A DNA stretch of 64,000 nucleotides from Hymenobacter gelipurpurascens (GCF_900187375.1 NZ_FYEW01000001.1:2232001-2296000); one strand, 5' to 3'. Numbered from the stretch's first letter, positions 7,624 to 14,876 are shown. Made by a program: numbers and translations. The notes: a model not told the origin generated them from the letters alone.

Positions 7624-8727
7624 CTAAACTGAGTTGACACGGGAGAGTAATTCAGATGTGAATTTCGCTAGCCGTTTTCCAAGCGGCTTTTCCACGAATC
7701 TGTGAAGTAGCCAAGCTAATGCAAACATTATGATAATTGTAGTAGCAAGCACTGTGTTCTTGTTGCTTTCATTGCCCAGTCGATGGAAAATAATAAAGCC
7801 AATATCACTATGTAGCAGGTACAGTGGGTATGTTAAACTGCCGAGGGTAGCAAACCATTTGTATTGTAGAAGCAACTTATTTGGGCGTGTTGCACTATAG
7901 AAAACCCCAAATATTACTGTAATAAAAACAGCTACTACAATGGGCGAGAAAGTGTCCTTGAAGTGCATACTTAGGCCTGCTGCTTCACCTAATCCAGCTT
8001 TAAGAGAAGCCAGGAAGGCAAAGGCCAGCAGCCCATAACGCAGTAGCTTCTTGCGACTGGTAGCGGGCTTATGCAACTGATAAAAGAGAATGCCAGCGGC
8101 GAAAAAAGGCGCGTAACCAGGAAAGAATAGGGAGGGTAATGGCGCGCCATGATGTGGCAGGCCAGGCCAGATAGCATAAAGCAACCACGCCGCAATAAGG
8201 TAATCCAGGTATGCAAATAAGCGGTAGCCAATGATCAGTGAAATAAGGAAATAGAAGACAATCTCAATGCTAAGCGTCCAGTACGCGCCATCTACATGCT
8301 GTGTAATGCCCGCCAATTCATGGAACATGGTCATGTTGTAGATATATTCCAGCGGTGTGACATGCAACAATTCCCGTGCGCTCTGGCTAACTACTCCGGG
8401 CAGGAATAATAGCTTCACCAGAAAGGTCACAGTGCAGGCTATCCAAAAAGCGGGATATAGGCGGGAAATGCGCGAAATAAGAAACTGGCGAACCGTTTTG
8501 CTCTCAGCGCTCATTAGCACTACATAGCCTGAAACGATAAAGAACAACTGTACCCCTAAGTATCCATATTTTGTAATTGGAGCCAGCGACAGGAAGGGTA
8601 ATGGACTGAGGTTATCTGCAGCATATGCGCGGTAGGTGTAATGATAAATCAGTACACTCGAAGCGGCCAAACAGCGTAATAAATCCAGAAAGTAGTTGTG
8701 TCTTGTTACTTGTTTAGAGGCCAGCAT
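7624..8727 (-). CDS. Acyltransferase 3 family membrane protein, copy C
   Basis: 367 residues from the ATG at 8727 (a TTG nine codons upstream is possible). The N-terminus LDLLRCLAASSVLIYHYTYR carries the family Arg and His, followed by GYLGVQLFFIVSGYVVLMS, ISRLYPAFWIACTVTF and DGAYWTLSIEIVFYFLIS. About ten hydrophobic segments. It ends HRFVEKPLGKRLAKF, as in O-acetyltransferases of the OafA type. Base composition is more AT-rich than neighbouring phage genes, suggesting independent acquisition. Predicted role: acylation of a surface sugar in the lysogen. Confidence 0.85.
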   Translation of the reverse strand: MLASKQVTRHNYFLDLLRCLAASSVLIYHYTYRAYAADNLSPLPFLSLAPITKYGYLGVQLFFIVSGYVVLMSAESKTVRQFLISRISRLYPAFWIACTVTFLVKLLFLPGVVSQSARELLHVTPLEYIYNMTMFHELAGITQHVDGAYWTLSIEIVFYFLISLIIGYRLFAYLDYLIAAWLLYAIWPGLPHHGAPLPSLFFPGYAPFFAAGILFYQLHKPATSRKKLLRYGLLAFAFLASLKAGLGEAAGLSMHFKDTFSPIVVAVFITVIFGVFYSATRPNKLLLQYKWFATLGSLTYPLYLLHSDIGFIIFHRLGNESNKNTVLATTIIIMFALAWLLHRFVEKPLGKRLAKFTSELLSRVNSV

Positions 8728-8767
8728 AGATAGAGACTGATACAGGAGGAACAAAAAGAGTAGAGCA

Positions 8768-8915
8768 CTGCAAAACTAGGCAAAGCAGTTCTCACCGCAT
8801 TCGCCCTGCTATTTAAAGCCTCGCCCCGCCCCATCCGGCGGGCTTTTTTGTGCCTTGATTAGCCGGGCAAGGGCGTGTGCAACAAGAGTCGAGGCAAAAG
8901 GCTAATGGCCTGCTA
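8768..8915. repeat. Direct repeat upstream of acyltransferase C (copy 2)
   Basis: Second copy of the element at 7081-7218, about three quarters identical by eye, with the terminator-like hairpin replaced by a version closer to that at 4985. The duplication covers flank plus acyltransferase plus small ORF. Confidence 0.75.
8822..8849 (+). terminator. Terminator-like hairpin
   Basis: CGCCCCGCC-CCATCC-GGCGGGC followed by six T. It precedes the lysis cassette and may isolate that cassette from plus-strand readthrough. Confidence 0.6.
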
Positions 8916-8980
8916 GTGTGCGGGTACCTTCGCAGAGTACACTTATCTGCTGTATCTGCTATCCGCCCATTAGCCCTTTT

Positions 8981-9337
8981 ATGACTACCCGAACTGAACA
9001 AATAGCGGAGACAGCCGCCACCAAAGAAGGCATGAACATTCGCCTCTGGGTGCTGGCGGGCGTGGTAGCGGGGTTGCTACTCTTCGTGCAGGCCCTGATG
9101 ACGTTCGTGATGACGAGCGCCGCCGCGAAGATGGACTCCTATTCCAAAGGGCTGAGTGAGGTGCTAACGGCTGTGCAGGTGATGAACGCCCGCAATGAGG
9201 CCCTGACCCAACGGGTAGCGGAACTGGAAAAAGCCAAAGCAGAAGCGAACACTGTGCATTCCAACATAGATATCCGGCTGCGCTCGGTCGAGCAGCGGGC
9301 CGCTATCCACGATCAGTACATGACGAGCAACAAATAA
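8981..9337 (+). CDS. Small membrane/coiled-coil phage protein in the lysis cassette
   Basis: 118 residues from the ATG at 8981; a longer frame from 8918 adds a Cys-rich stretch unlike a protein start. There is a cytoplasmic head (TTRTEQIAETAATKE), one TM helix (RLWVLAGVVAGLLLFVQALM) and then a long polar alpha-helical part with heptad-like spacing (SEVLTAVQVMNARNEALT, VAELEKAKAE, RLRSVEQRAA). The N-in topology with a periplasmic coiled coil resembles i-spanins and also small phage membrane proteins of unknown role. It opens the run of lysis genes. Confidence 0.6.
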   Translation: MTTRTEQIAETAATKEGMNIRLWVLAGVVAGLLLFVQALMTFVMTSAAAKMDSYSKGLSEVLTAVQVMNARNEALTQRVAELEKAKAEANTVHSNIDIRLRSVEQRAAIHDQYMTSNK

Positions 9338-9356
9338 CGGCCTACTTCTTACTCCA

Positions 9357-9842
9357 ATGCTAAACCTTTCTTCTCGATTCTCTTCCGTGGTGTGCGCCGT
9401 GCGCCGCCTATTCCGCCGCCACAGCTGGGCCTACCTGTTCGTGATAGGGCTGGCCTCGTATCCGGTGCAGTACTATTGGCAGGTTCGCCATGCTGCCAGC
9501 CAGGGCACCAACGCTCGGGATGCCGCCGATTTGGCTGCGGCTACGGCCTCGAAAATGGTAGACCCTACCCAGGTGTTCAGCAAAATGAGCATTGCCGTGG
9601 GTGTGTTCTGCCTCATCAACCTGCTGGCGTGGTTTGCCCACAACCTGGCCACGCCCGTAGGGCCGGACTGGGCCAAAGGCGACTACCGCACCAGCAAGAA
9701 CGGCTACCCGGCAACTCCTGGCTACAAGGGCACCTTCCTGGCCCTGGGCCATAAGGAGCGCCTCGATGCCTACAACCGAGAGCGGCTGTTTCAGATCATC
9801 GCCGCCGGCATCAGTGTGTGGGCTGCTTTCATGATTCAGTAA
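9357..9842 (+). CDS. Holin-like phage membrane protein
   Basis: 161 residues with three hydrophobic segments: about 24-41 (WAYLFVIGLASYPVQYYW), about 76-97 (SIAVGVFCLINLLAWFA) and about 145-160 (IIAAGISVWAAFMIQ), with an Arg-rich N-terminus. The stop overlaps the next gene's ATG (TAATG), so translation is coupled to the endolysin-like gene. Size, topology and position fit a holin that would permeabilise the inner membrane at lysis, but holins cannot be assigned by sequence alone. Confidence 0.5.
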   Translation: MLNLSSRFSSVVCAVRRLFRRHSWAYLFVIGLASYPVQYYWQVRHAASQGTNARDAADLAAATASKMVDPTQVFSKMSIAVGVFCLINLLAWFAHNLATPVGPDWAKGDYRTSKNGYPATPGYKGTFLALGHKERLDAYNRERLFQIIAAGISVWAAFMIQ

Positions 9843-10399
9843 TGAAGCGGCTCCTGCTCTGCCTGCTGCTACTCAGCACGCCCGTGCTGGCTCATGCCCA
9901 GCCGAGTCAGGCCCAGCAAACTATTAATGCTAAGGGTCTCATTGACTGGCTCACCGCCCGACTCTGGTTTCGGGAAACGCACGGCAACAACCGTAGCCCC
10001 GCCATCGATGCGCTGACCAAGGCCGGGGGTGGGCAGCTGGGATGGCCCTGGTGCGGCTATACCCAGCTGGCTAATCAACAGGCCAACAAGCTGCCCTTTC
10101 CAAAAGAGGCGGGGGCGGCCAGGGCGTGGTTTGTGGATAAGCTACGCACCTACTTTCTGGTGGGTCAGCGGGGTGCTCTCGATAGCCTACGGCCGGGCCA
10201 TTTGGTAGGGCTGAGCTACGGTAACGGCATCAACCATGTCACGCGGGCGGTAGAAATCTTTCCACGCCTACGCAAGGGCCGGCCCCCTCGAGGAGCTTGG
10301 TGCATCGGGGGCAATGAAGGCCGCGGCACCACTGCAGGTATTCACCGCACCTATTACGCTGGGCCAGCTATCCGGGCCGCTTCCAACTACAACTACTAA
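9842..10399 (+). CDS. Secreted endolysin-like peptidase/amidase (CHAP/NlpC-type)
   Basis: 185 residues with a classical signal peptide (MKRLLLCLLLLSTPVLAHA) and a likely cut after AHA. The mature part has WPWCGYTQLANQQ with a candidate catalytic Cys, LRPGHLVGLSYG, INHVTRAVEI with a candidate His and GGNEGRGTT with a candidate Asn, the Cys-His-Asn order of CHAP and related papain-fold hydrolases. RETHGNNRSPAIDALTKA at the start of the domain is typical of Bacteroidota phage lysis proteins. It is predicted to cleave peptidoglycan in the periplasm; the signal peptide means Sec export rather than holin release. Confidence 0.65.
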   Translation: MKRLLLCLLLLSTPVLAHAQPSQAQQTINAKGLIDWLTARLWFRETHGNNRSPAIDALTKAGGGQLGWPWCGYTQLANQQANKLPFPKEAGAARAWFVDKLRTYFLVGQRGALDSLRPGHLVGLSYGNGINHVTRAVEIFPRLRKGRPPRGAWCIGGNEGRGTTAGIHRTYYAGPAIRAASNYNY

Positions 10400-10406
10400 C
10401 GGACTT

Positions 10407-10994
10407 ATGAAAGCTTTCCTTTGGCTGTTGCTCCTACTGTGTGGCTGCAAAGCCCTTTCCATTCCGTCGCGGGGTGTACCTGATGAGCAGGCCAGTGCAG
10501 ATACACTGCACACTGACTACGTTCGGGAGAAGCCCTATAAGGCAGAGAACTACGCAGGCCAGCAACCAGCAACCCCCAGCCCCTCCCCAGTCAAGGAGAG
10601 TAAACCCAAGACAGGGGCCGGCAAAGTCATAGCCAGCGTATTTGACCGCTCTTCAGGAAAGCAGAAGATCAAGAACAGCACCATCATCTACCAGTGGGGC
10701 ACGGGCAACACCGCCGCCGTGCCCACCAAGAATGAAGCGCCGGTGCAACTGGGAGAGGCCAACAAGTCTACCGATAACCGAGAGGCCGGCGCCGATGGCG
10801 GGGCCGCGGACATGGGAAAGGGCTCGAGCGCTTCGGCTGCTACCAGTGCCGAGAGTTGGTTGCGGCCCGTGCTACCGTATGCGCTGGCCCTGTTGGCGGC
10901 CTACTCTCTGCTTACTATCGGTGGGGTGCCTGGCTCGGGTTGGCTCTGGGGCCTGCTCCGAAAGGGCCGTAGTCGGGAGCCGGAAACGGGCTAG
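10407..10994 (+). CDS. Candidate unimolecular spanin (lipoprotein with C-terminal TM)
   Basis: 195 residues from the ATG at 10407. The N-terminus MKAFLWLLLLLCGC is a lipoprotein signal with lipobox L-C-G-C. A long Pro/Ser/Ala/Gly-rich periplasmic part follows, with a small ordered stretch (GKVIASVFDRSSGKQKIKN, STIIYQWGTGNTA). A C-terminal TM (PVLPYALALLAAYSLLTIGG) ends in a short basic cytoplasmic tail (LLRKGRSREPETG). Outer-membrane lipid anchor plus inner-membrane helix is the defining layout of u-spanins such as T1 gp11, which fuse the two membranes at the end of lysis. The gene follows the endolysin-like gene by 7 bp. An ordinary phage lipoprotein is the alternative. Confidence 0.55.
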   Translation: MKAFLWLLLLLCGCKALSIPSRGVPDEQASADTLHTDYVREKPYKAENYAGQQPATPSPSPVKESKPKTGAGKVIASVFDRSSGKQKIKNSTIIYQWGTGNTAAVPTKNEAPVQLGEANKSTDNREAGADGGAADMGKGSSASAATSAESWLRPVLPYALALLAAYSLLTIGGVPGSGWLWGLLRKGRSREPETG

Positions 10995-11058
10995 TGCGTA
11001 TCTTTGCGTATCCATAACTCGCAAAAGGTGTGGATGGACACTCTACTGCAACACCTAA

Positions 11059-11086
11059 AGCCTCGATGTATATCGGGGCTTTTTTG
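11059..11086 (+). terminator. Terminator after the lysis cassette
   Basis: AGCCTCGAT-GTAT-ATCGGGGCT stem followed by six T, 65 bp after the candidate spanin gene. Confidence 0.75.
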
Positions 11087-11124
11087 TTTCTTGCTTTCTC
11101 TCAATTGGATATACATATAGGAGG

Positions 11125-12093
11125 ATGCAGCAAGTAACGGTAAGTGTATGCACCATCACGTATAACCACGCTGACTACATTGCCCAGACCATCGAGAGCG
11201 TGCTGGCACAGACCGGACCTGGCTTGGTGGTGGAAATGGTAATAGGTGACGATGGTTCTAGCGACGGTACTCGGGAAATAATAGCTGGGTATGCTGCGCG
11301 CTACCCCCACCAGATTAAGCCCTTGTTTCACGAAAAAAACCTAGGAGCCAACGCTAATACGAGAGCATGCTTACTCGCGTGCACAGGAGAATTCATTGCA
11401 GCCCTCGAAGGCGATGACTATTGGACTGATCCCACTAAGTTGCACCGGCAGGTAGAGGCCTTGCGTGCGGCTCCGGACTGTGCTATGTGCTTTCACGACG
11501 CAGCCTTTGTGTATGAAGCCAATAGCGTGGACCGGGATAAGGAAAACTGGAAGGACAGCTTTGCTGAACAATATCCGCTCATTCTACCGGCAACAACCGA
11601 GCCCGAGCAGCCCTGCGTACGTTTTAGTCAGCAGGACATCGTGCGGCTAGGACACTTTATGCCCACGCCCTCTCTGTTGTTTCGGGCTAGCAGTATTCCC
11701 CGGCCACTGCCCGATTGGTTCCTGAAGGTATACGCGGGTGACACGACGATGCAGTTGTTAAGCACGGCCCACGGCCCAGCGCTGTACCTGCCCCGCCGTA
11801 TGGCTGCTTACCGTAAGCACGCGGGTGGTCTATCACTTACTTCGCGCAGCAGCTTGAAGCGCAACATCAGTACAATTTGGCAAACTCAGCACTATCTGCG
11901 TATTTTCGATCGGAGCCTGGCCCCCTATTTTGAAAGCAGTTTAGAGCAGCTCTACTTCGAGCGCAGCTTGTTGCATCAGGGTCTGGGGCAACAAGGTAAG
12001 CGGCTGTTTTATTACGGATGTGCGCTTACCGTCAACCGTCGCGTATTTTTCGGCCATTTCAAACGCCTGGCTAGCCGGTTCTTGCAACGGTAA
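11125..12093 (+). CDS. Family 2 glycosyltransferase
   Basis: 322 residues. The GT-A fold opens with VTVSVCTITYNHADYIAQTI, followed by VIGDDGSSDGTREII (nucleotide-sugar site), NLGANANTRACLLACTGEFI and ALEGDDYWTDPTKL, whose DD serves as the metal-binding DxD-type motif. No signal peptide or TM. The C-terminal 80 residues are basic and aromatic rich. Such enzymes transfer a sugar from a nucleotide donor to a growing surface glycan. AGGAGG abuts the ATG directly, an unusual zero spacing. In the prophage it lies between lysis genes and integrase, a typical moron position, and complements the three acyltransferases. Confidence 0.85.
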   Translation: MQQVTVSVCTITYNHADYIAQTIESVLAQTGPGLVVEMVIGDDGSSDGTREIIAGYAARYPHQIKPLFHEKNLGANANTRACLLACTGEFIAALEGDDYWTDPTKLHRQVEALRAAPDCAMCFHDAAFVYEANSVDRDKENWKDSFAEQYPLILPATTEPEQPCVRFSQQDIVRLGHFMPTPSLLFRASSIPRPLPDWFLKVYAGDTTMQLLSTAHGPALYLPRRMAAYRKHAGGLSLTSRSSLKRNISTIWQTQHYLRIFDRSLAPYFESSLEQLYFERSLLHQGLGQQGKRLFYYGCALTVNRRVFFGHFKRLASRFLQR

Positions 12094-12130
12094 TTAGCGG
12101 ACCCAGGCCACCGCAAATGACTAGGGCTTT

Positions 12131-12244
12131 TTATTCCCAGTAGTGATAAAGTAAGAAGCCGAATACAATGCATAAGGCCACAGCAACATATAGTGCGCCT
12201 TTATTGATGGCACCCTTAGGGTCCTCGTTGGGGTGATGCTGCAT
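12131..12244 (-). CDS. Tiny single-TM peptide, 37 residues
   Basis: ATG-started ORF: MQHHPNEDPKGAINKG, then a hydrophobic helix ALYVAVALCIVFGFLLY, then HYWE and TAA. The layout (polar head, one clean helix, aromatic end) looks designed rather than accidental, and the surrounding 340 bp contain no other gene. The sequence after the stop carries a GGGCTTTTTATT plus-strand T-tract. No family recognised; possible phage membrane peptide. Confidence 0.4.
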   Translation of the reverse strand: MQHHPNEDPKGAINKGALYVAVALCIVFGFLLYHYWE

Positions 12245-12310
12245 GTAGAAAGTATAGCCTGATAGAATAGAGGGGTTATAGTATTGATTTATTTTAATAT
12301 CATAAAGTAA

Positions 12311-12343
12311 GAAGCCCTGACTACCGCAAATGGTCAGGGCTTC
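12311..12343. terminator. Hairpin GAAGCCCTGAC / GTCAGGGCTTC
   Basis: An 11-bp perfect stem with an 11-base loop, followed by an AT-rich stretch with only a weak T-tract (ATTTATT). It may end minus-strand transcription from the 91-residue gene or plus-strand transcription from the glycosyltransferase. Confidence 0.5.
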
Positions 12344-12436
12344 ATTTATTGTAGTAAAGCAGGCGGGATTATAATTAATAAAATACCTCGATTTTGAAGC
12401 ATTTTATTAATCCTACCTAATCTCCCCTAGTTCACA

Positions 12437-12712
12437 TTAGTTTCTATCCAACGCCAGGGCTCGCATGACGCAGGAGGTTACTACGCGATGACCTACGCGC
12501 TGTACTTCCTCTGGATAGGCATCGAAGTATAGATCTATCAACAGGCCAGCGGACTGAAACGGCCCTATCTGCGCCCAGTCATGCTGGCTTATTTCGATGT
12601 TCACAGTATCCTTATCCATCATGTCCCGCTGAAAAGCGAACTGGATAGGGTCAGCATTACGGTCTACTACATGGACACCAAGTAGCCACCGAGCATTTGA
12701 TTCAAAACTCAT
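12437..12712 (-). CDS. Unknown protein, 91 residues
   Basis: An ATG-started ORF without signal or TM: FESNARWLLGVHVVDRN, ADPIQFAFQRDMMDK, NIEISQHDWAQIGPF, LLIDLYFDAYPEEVQ and VVTSCVMRALALDRN. Good protein-like composition, acidic. Its start lies 34 bp from the GTG start suggested for the divergent gene at 12747, so the two share a tiny control region. No family recognised. Position near the integrase suggests a lysogeny-expressed accessory gene. Confidence 0.55.
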   Translation of the reverse strand: MSFESNARWLLGVHVVDRNADPIQFAFQRDMMDKDTVNIEISQHDWAQIGPFQSAGLLIDLYFDAYPEEVQRVGHRVVTSCVMRALALDRN

Positions 12713-12746
12713 TTGGTTGGGTATTTTGTGGAAGTGTGGAAAAGGT

Positions 12747-13256
12747 GTGAATAACTCAGCCGTAACTATTCAGACGATTGCGGCTTCTTATATTGGCGGC
12801 TCACTTATCAGCGCTCTATTCATGTCGTCTCAATACAACCTCGTAGAAGTTCCCTATTACAATGTCCAGCCTATCAAATGCGAGGTAGATGATTTTAGTC
12901 AAAACCTAGCCGTAGCAAAGCCAGCCAATCATATAGGTGGCATGAAGGTGCTTGCTCAGGCTCGGGTGATCGAATTAGATGACAAGTATCTTGCTGTTCA
13001 TTTAGCTGTAGAAGGACAAGTAAAAACAAAGAGAGAGCAAGCAGATAAAGCCTTCTTCATTGCTACAACGACCACATTTATAGTGGAGCCAATGAAGTCC
13101 ATACCCAGTGACTCAACGGCAGAGAAAGAAAAAGAACACGTGCGCGCAAATGCAATATCTGCCGCAATCAGCCTGACCCGTTCCCATTTGTTCGTACGCT
13201 TTCAGTTCACTCAGGGCTGGCGTGATTACATCTTGCCAATGATTTTGGTGAGGTAG
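12747..13256 (+). CDS. Unknown protein, possibly SecB-fold
   Basis: 169 residues if it starts at the GTG at 12747; a TTG at 12717 or an ATG at 12822 are other options. After a small hydrophobic N-terminus come LVEVPYYNVQPIKCEVDDF, VLAQARVIELDDKYLAVHLA, TTTTFIVEPMKS and NAISAAISLTRSHLFVRF, ending GWRDYILPMILVR. The alternation of beta strands, with a late helix followed by a strand and a 'lP' end, recalls SecB-like chaperones, including the kind linked to toxin-antitoxin systems, but the similarity is weak. Low-GC composition suggests transfer. The 3' end lies 48 bp from the integrase stop, convergently. Confidence 0.5.
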   Translation: MNNSAVTIQTIAASYIGGSLISALFMSSQYNLVEVPYYNVQPIKCEVDDFSQNLAVAKPANHIGGMKVLAQARVIELDDKYLAVHLAVEGQVKTKREQADKAFFIATTTTFIVEPMKSIPSDSTAEKEKEHVRANAISAAISLTRSHLFVRFQFTQGWRDYILPMILVR

Positions 13257-13304
13257 TTCATCGATAAACAGGATGGAGTGCCCAAGAACGCGAATCAAGA
13301 TTAG

Positions 13305-14660
13305 CTACTCCATTGAATCAAAACCTGCATTTCCTGTAGCTGCCGGCCCGGCCTGCCGCCACTGCTCAGGCGTGGCAGGCGTCCAGTCCACTCCATCCGT
13401 GCCGGTGGCTGCCCCTCCCCTATCCAAGCGCATGGGCGCAATGTCAAGCGGGTGGTTTCGGGTAGTTCCGAATACCCGCTCAATATCTTCGGCAATGGTC
13501 CGGTCTAGTATGCGGGCGTAAATACGCTCAGTTATGCGTACGCTCTTATGGCCTAGGATTTTGCTGACTACTTCCATCCGGACGCCCGCATTGAGTAGCA
13601 ATACACCCGCTGTCTTGCGTCCTATGTGCGTGGTGAGCCGCTCCACTGACAGGCCACAGATGGCCGCCACCTCCTTTAGATGAACGTTGTATTTGGCATT
13701 GCTACGCACGGGCAGTTGCTGGCCGCATAGTGTTAGGATCCGTTCGGCTTCGGGCAGCAAGGGGACCAGGCACTCGTATGAATCCATCATCGTAGACTTT
13801 TGGCGGGTAATGCGCAGCCACCGCCGCCCATCGGTGCCACGTTCAATGTCCCGAGGCAGACGTAGGTTGCACAAATCGGCATAGGCCAGCCCAGTCCAGC
13901 ACTGAAACACGAAGCACCAGGCGGCTGAGCGCAGGGCCTGTAGCTGAAACGGGTAATAGCTAATACGGCCTAGCTCATCGGTGTCCAGAAACACCAGTTC
14001 CTTATCCTTTCCCTTGCGAAACTCATAGCCGTTCATTGGGTTGGTGCGCAGAATTTCCCGGCGCACTCCCCAGAGCAACACTTGCTGCACCGCACCTAAA
14101 GATTTTTGCGCGTAGTCGTGTCCGTTGCGCTCGGCTACCCGGTGCCAGTGCACGTAGGCGTCACAGTAGTTGAGCGTGAAATTCTCAGGCCGTAGACTCA
14201 GCTCACCGCGCACCTGCAGGAATTTCGCTAAAGCCCGGCGCCGGGTGCGGTCAACGCCCAAGGTGGTGGCCGATATCTCGATACCGACCAAACCACTACG
14301 CTCCTCAATAAAGGCATCGAATAATTCCAGTAGGCTGAGCCGGCTACCGCTGGCTTCCTTATAGCGCTTCACCAGCCCCGGGGCCGTGAAGTTAATGTTG
14401 TCCCGGTTGTACTCGTTACGGTATCCCTCGAAGACATTGCGAATCCGCGTCAGCTCATTGTTGGCCAGCTGCGCCGAATCGGTGCGACCCTTCACTACTT
14501 GGGCTCCTGGATTCCAGTTCTTGGCAAAGCACTTGATAGATGTGGCAAAGGGCAGCGCTTCTACTTTATCAACGGTAACTCGGCAATAGAGCGTGCCCTC
14601 CCGGTCGGGGTGGCGCACGTTCTTGCGCAGAATGAATCGAACGAACATAGTACTTGCCAT
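13305..14660 (-). CDS. Tyrosine site-specific integrase (prophage)
   Basis: 451 residues from the ATG at 14660 (an upstream TTG is less likely). The N-terminal arm-type DNA-binding domain (about 1-90) starts FVRFILRKNVRHPDREGTLY; a SAM-like core-binding domain spans about 105-215. The catalytic domain shows K in ITRQKSTM, HIGRK (H-x-x-R), LGHKSVRITERIY with the His and nucleophile Tyr. The usual Arg I position reads CWTGLAYADL with Ala, as in many Bacteroidota integrases; IntDOT also lacks this Arg. Transcribed away from tRNA-Ser(UGA), whose 3' end is the likely attB/attR. The C-terminal 55 residues after the Tyr are Pro/Gly rich. Confidence 0.9.
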   Translation of the reverse strand: MASTMFVRFILRKNVRHPDREGTLYCRVTVDKVEALPFATSIKCFAKNWNPGAQVVKGRTDSAQLANNELTRIRNVFEGYRNEYNRDNINFTAPGLVKRYKEASGSRLSLLELFDAFIEERSGLVGIEISATTLGVDRTRRRALAKFLQVRGELSLRPENFTLNYCDAYVHWHRVAERNGHDYAQKSLGAVQQVLLWGVRREILRTNPMNGYEFRKGKDKELVFLDTDELGRISYYPFQLQALRSAAWCFVFQCWTGLAYADLCNLRLPRDIERGTDGRRWLRITRQKSTMMDSYECLVPLLPEAERILTLCGQQLPVRSNAKYNVHLKEVAAICGLSVERLTTHIGRKTAGVLLLNAGVRMEVVSKILGHKSVRITERIYARILDRTIAEDIERVFGTTRNHPLDIAPMRLDRGGAATGTDGVDWTPATPEQWRQAGPAATGNAGFDSME

Positions 14661-14825
14661 AGCCAATCGGTTTTACTAAACTGATTGGCAATTTTACTAA
14701 GGTTATTGGCGGAAGGATACACTTTTGGAGGCTGTGTAACCGTAAGTTGTTCGTGTACATGAATAGGTACACGAATCTGTTGCGCCTCTGATTGCCCAAA
14801 AACCGCGTTTACGCAGCCGTAAGGG

Positions 14826-14860
14826 CAAAAAAGAAGCCCCGTCAGAGGCTGACGGGGCTG
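14826..14860 (-). terminator. Terminator after tRNA-Ser(UGA)
   Basis: On the minus strand AGCCCCGTCAG-CCT-CTGACGGGGCT is followed by TTCTTTTTTG. It lies 17 bp past the tRNA 3' end, between the tRNA and the integrase. Confidence 0.8.
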
Positions 14861-14876
14861 CTAAGAAACCTAGATG

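Larger units (their letters stand above)
12094..12436. other. Gene-poor interval with a repeated hairpin segment
   Basis: Besides the 37-residue ORF, the interval has a repeated block: ATAAAGTAAGAAGCC occurs near 12146 and 12303, and ACCGCAAATG near 12110 and 12323, each next to an AGGGCTT end. The second set forms a hairpin (12311-12343). The rest is AT-rich and shows nothing else to me. Confidence 0.5.

Noticed and set aside
11119-11127. AGGAGG directly before the glycosyltransferase ATG as a strong ribosome-binding site
   Set aside because: The spacing to the ATG is zero, which does not allow normal Shine-Dalgarno pairing; such sites are also little used in Bacteroidota.
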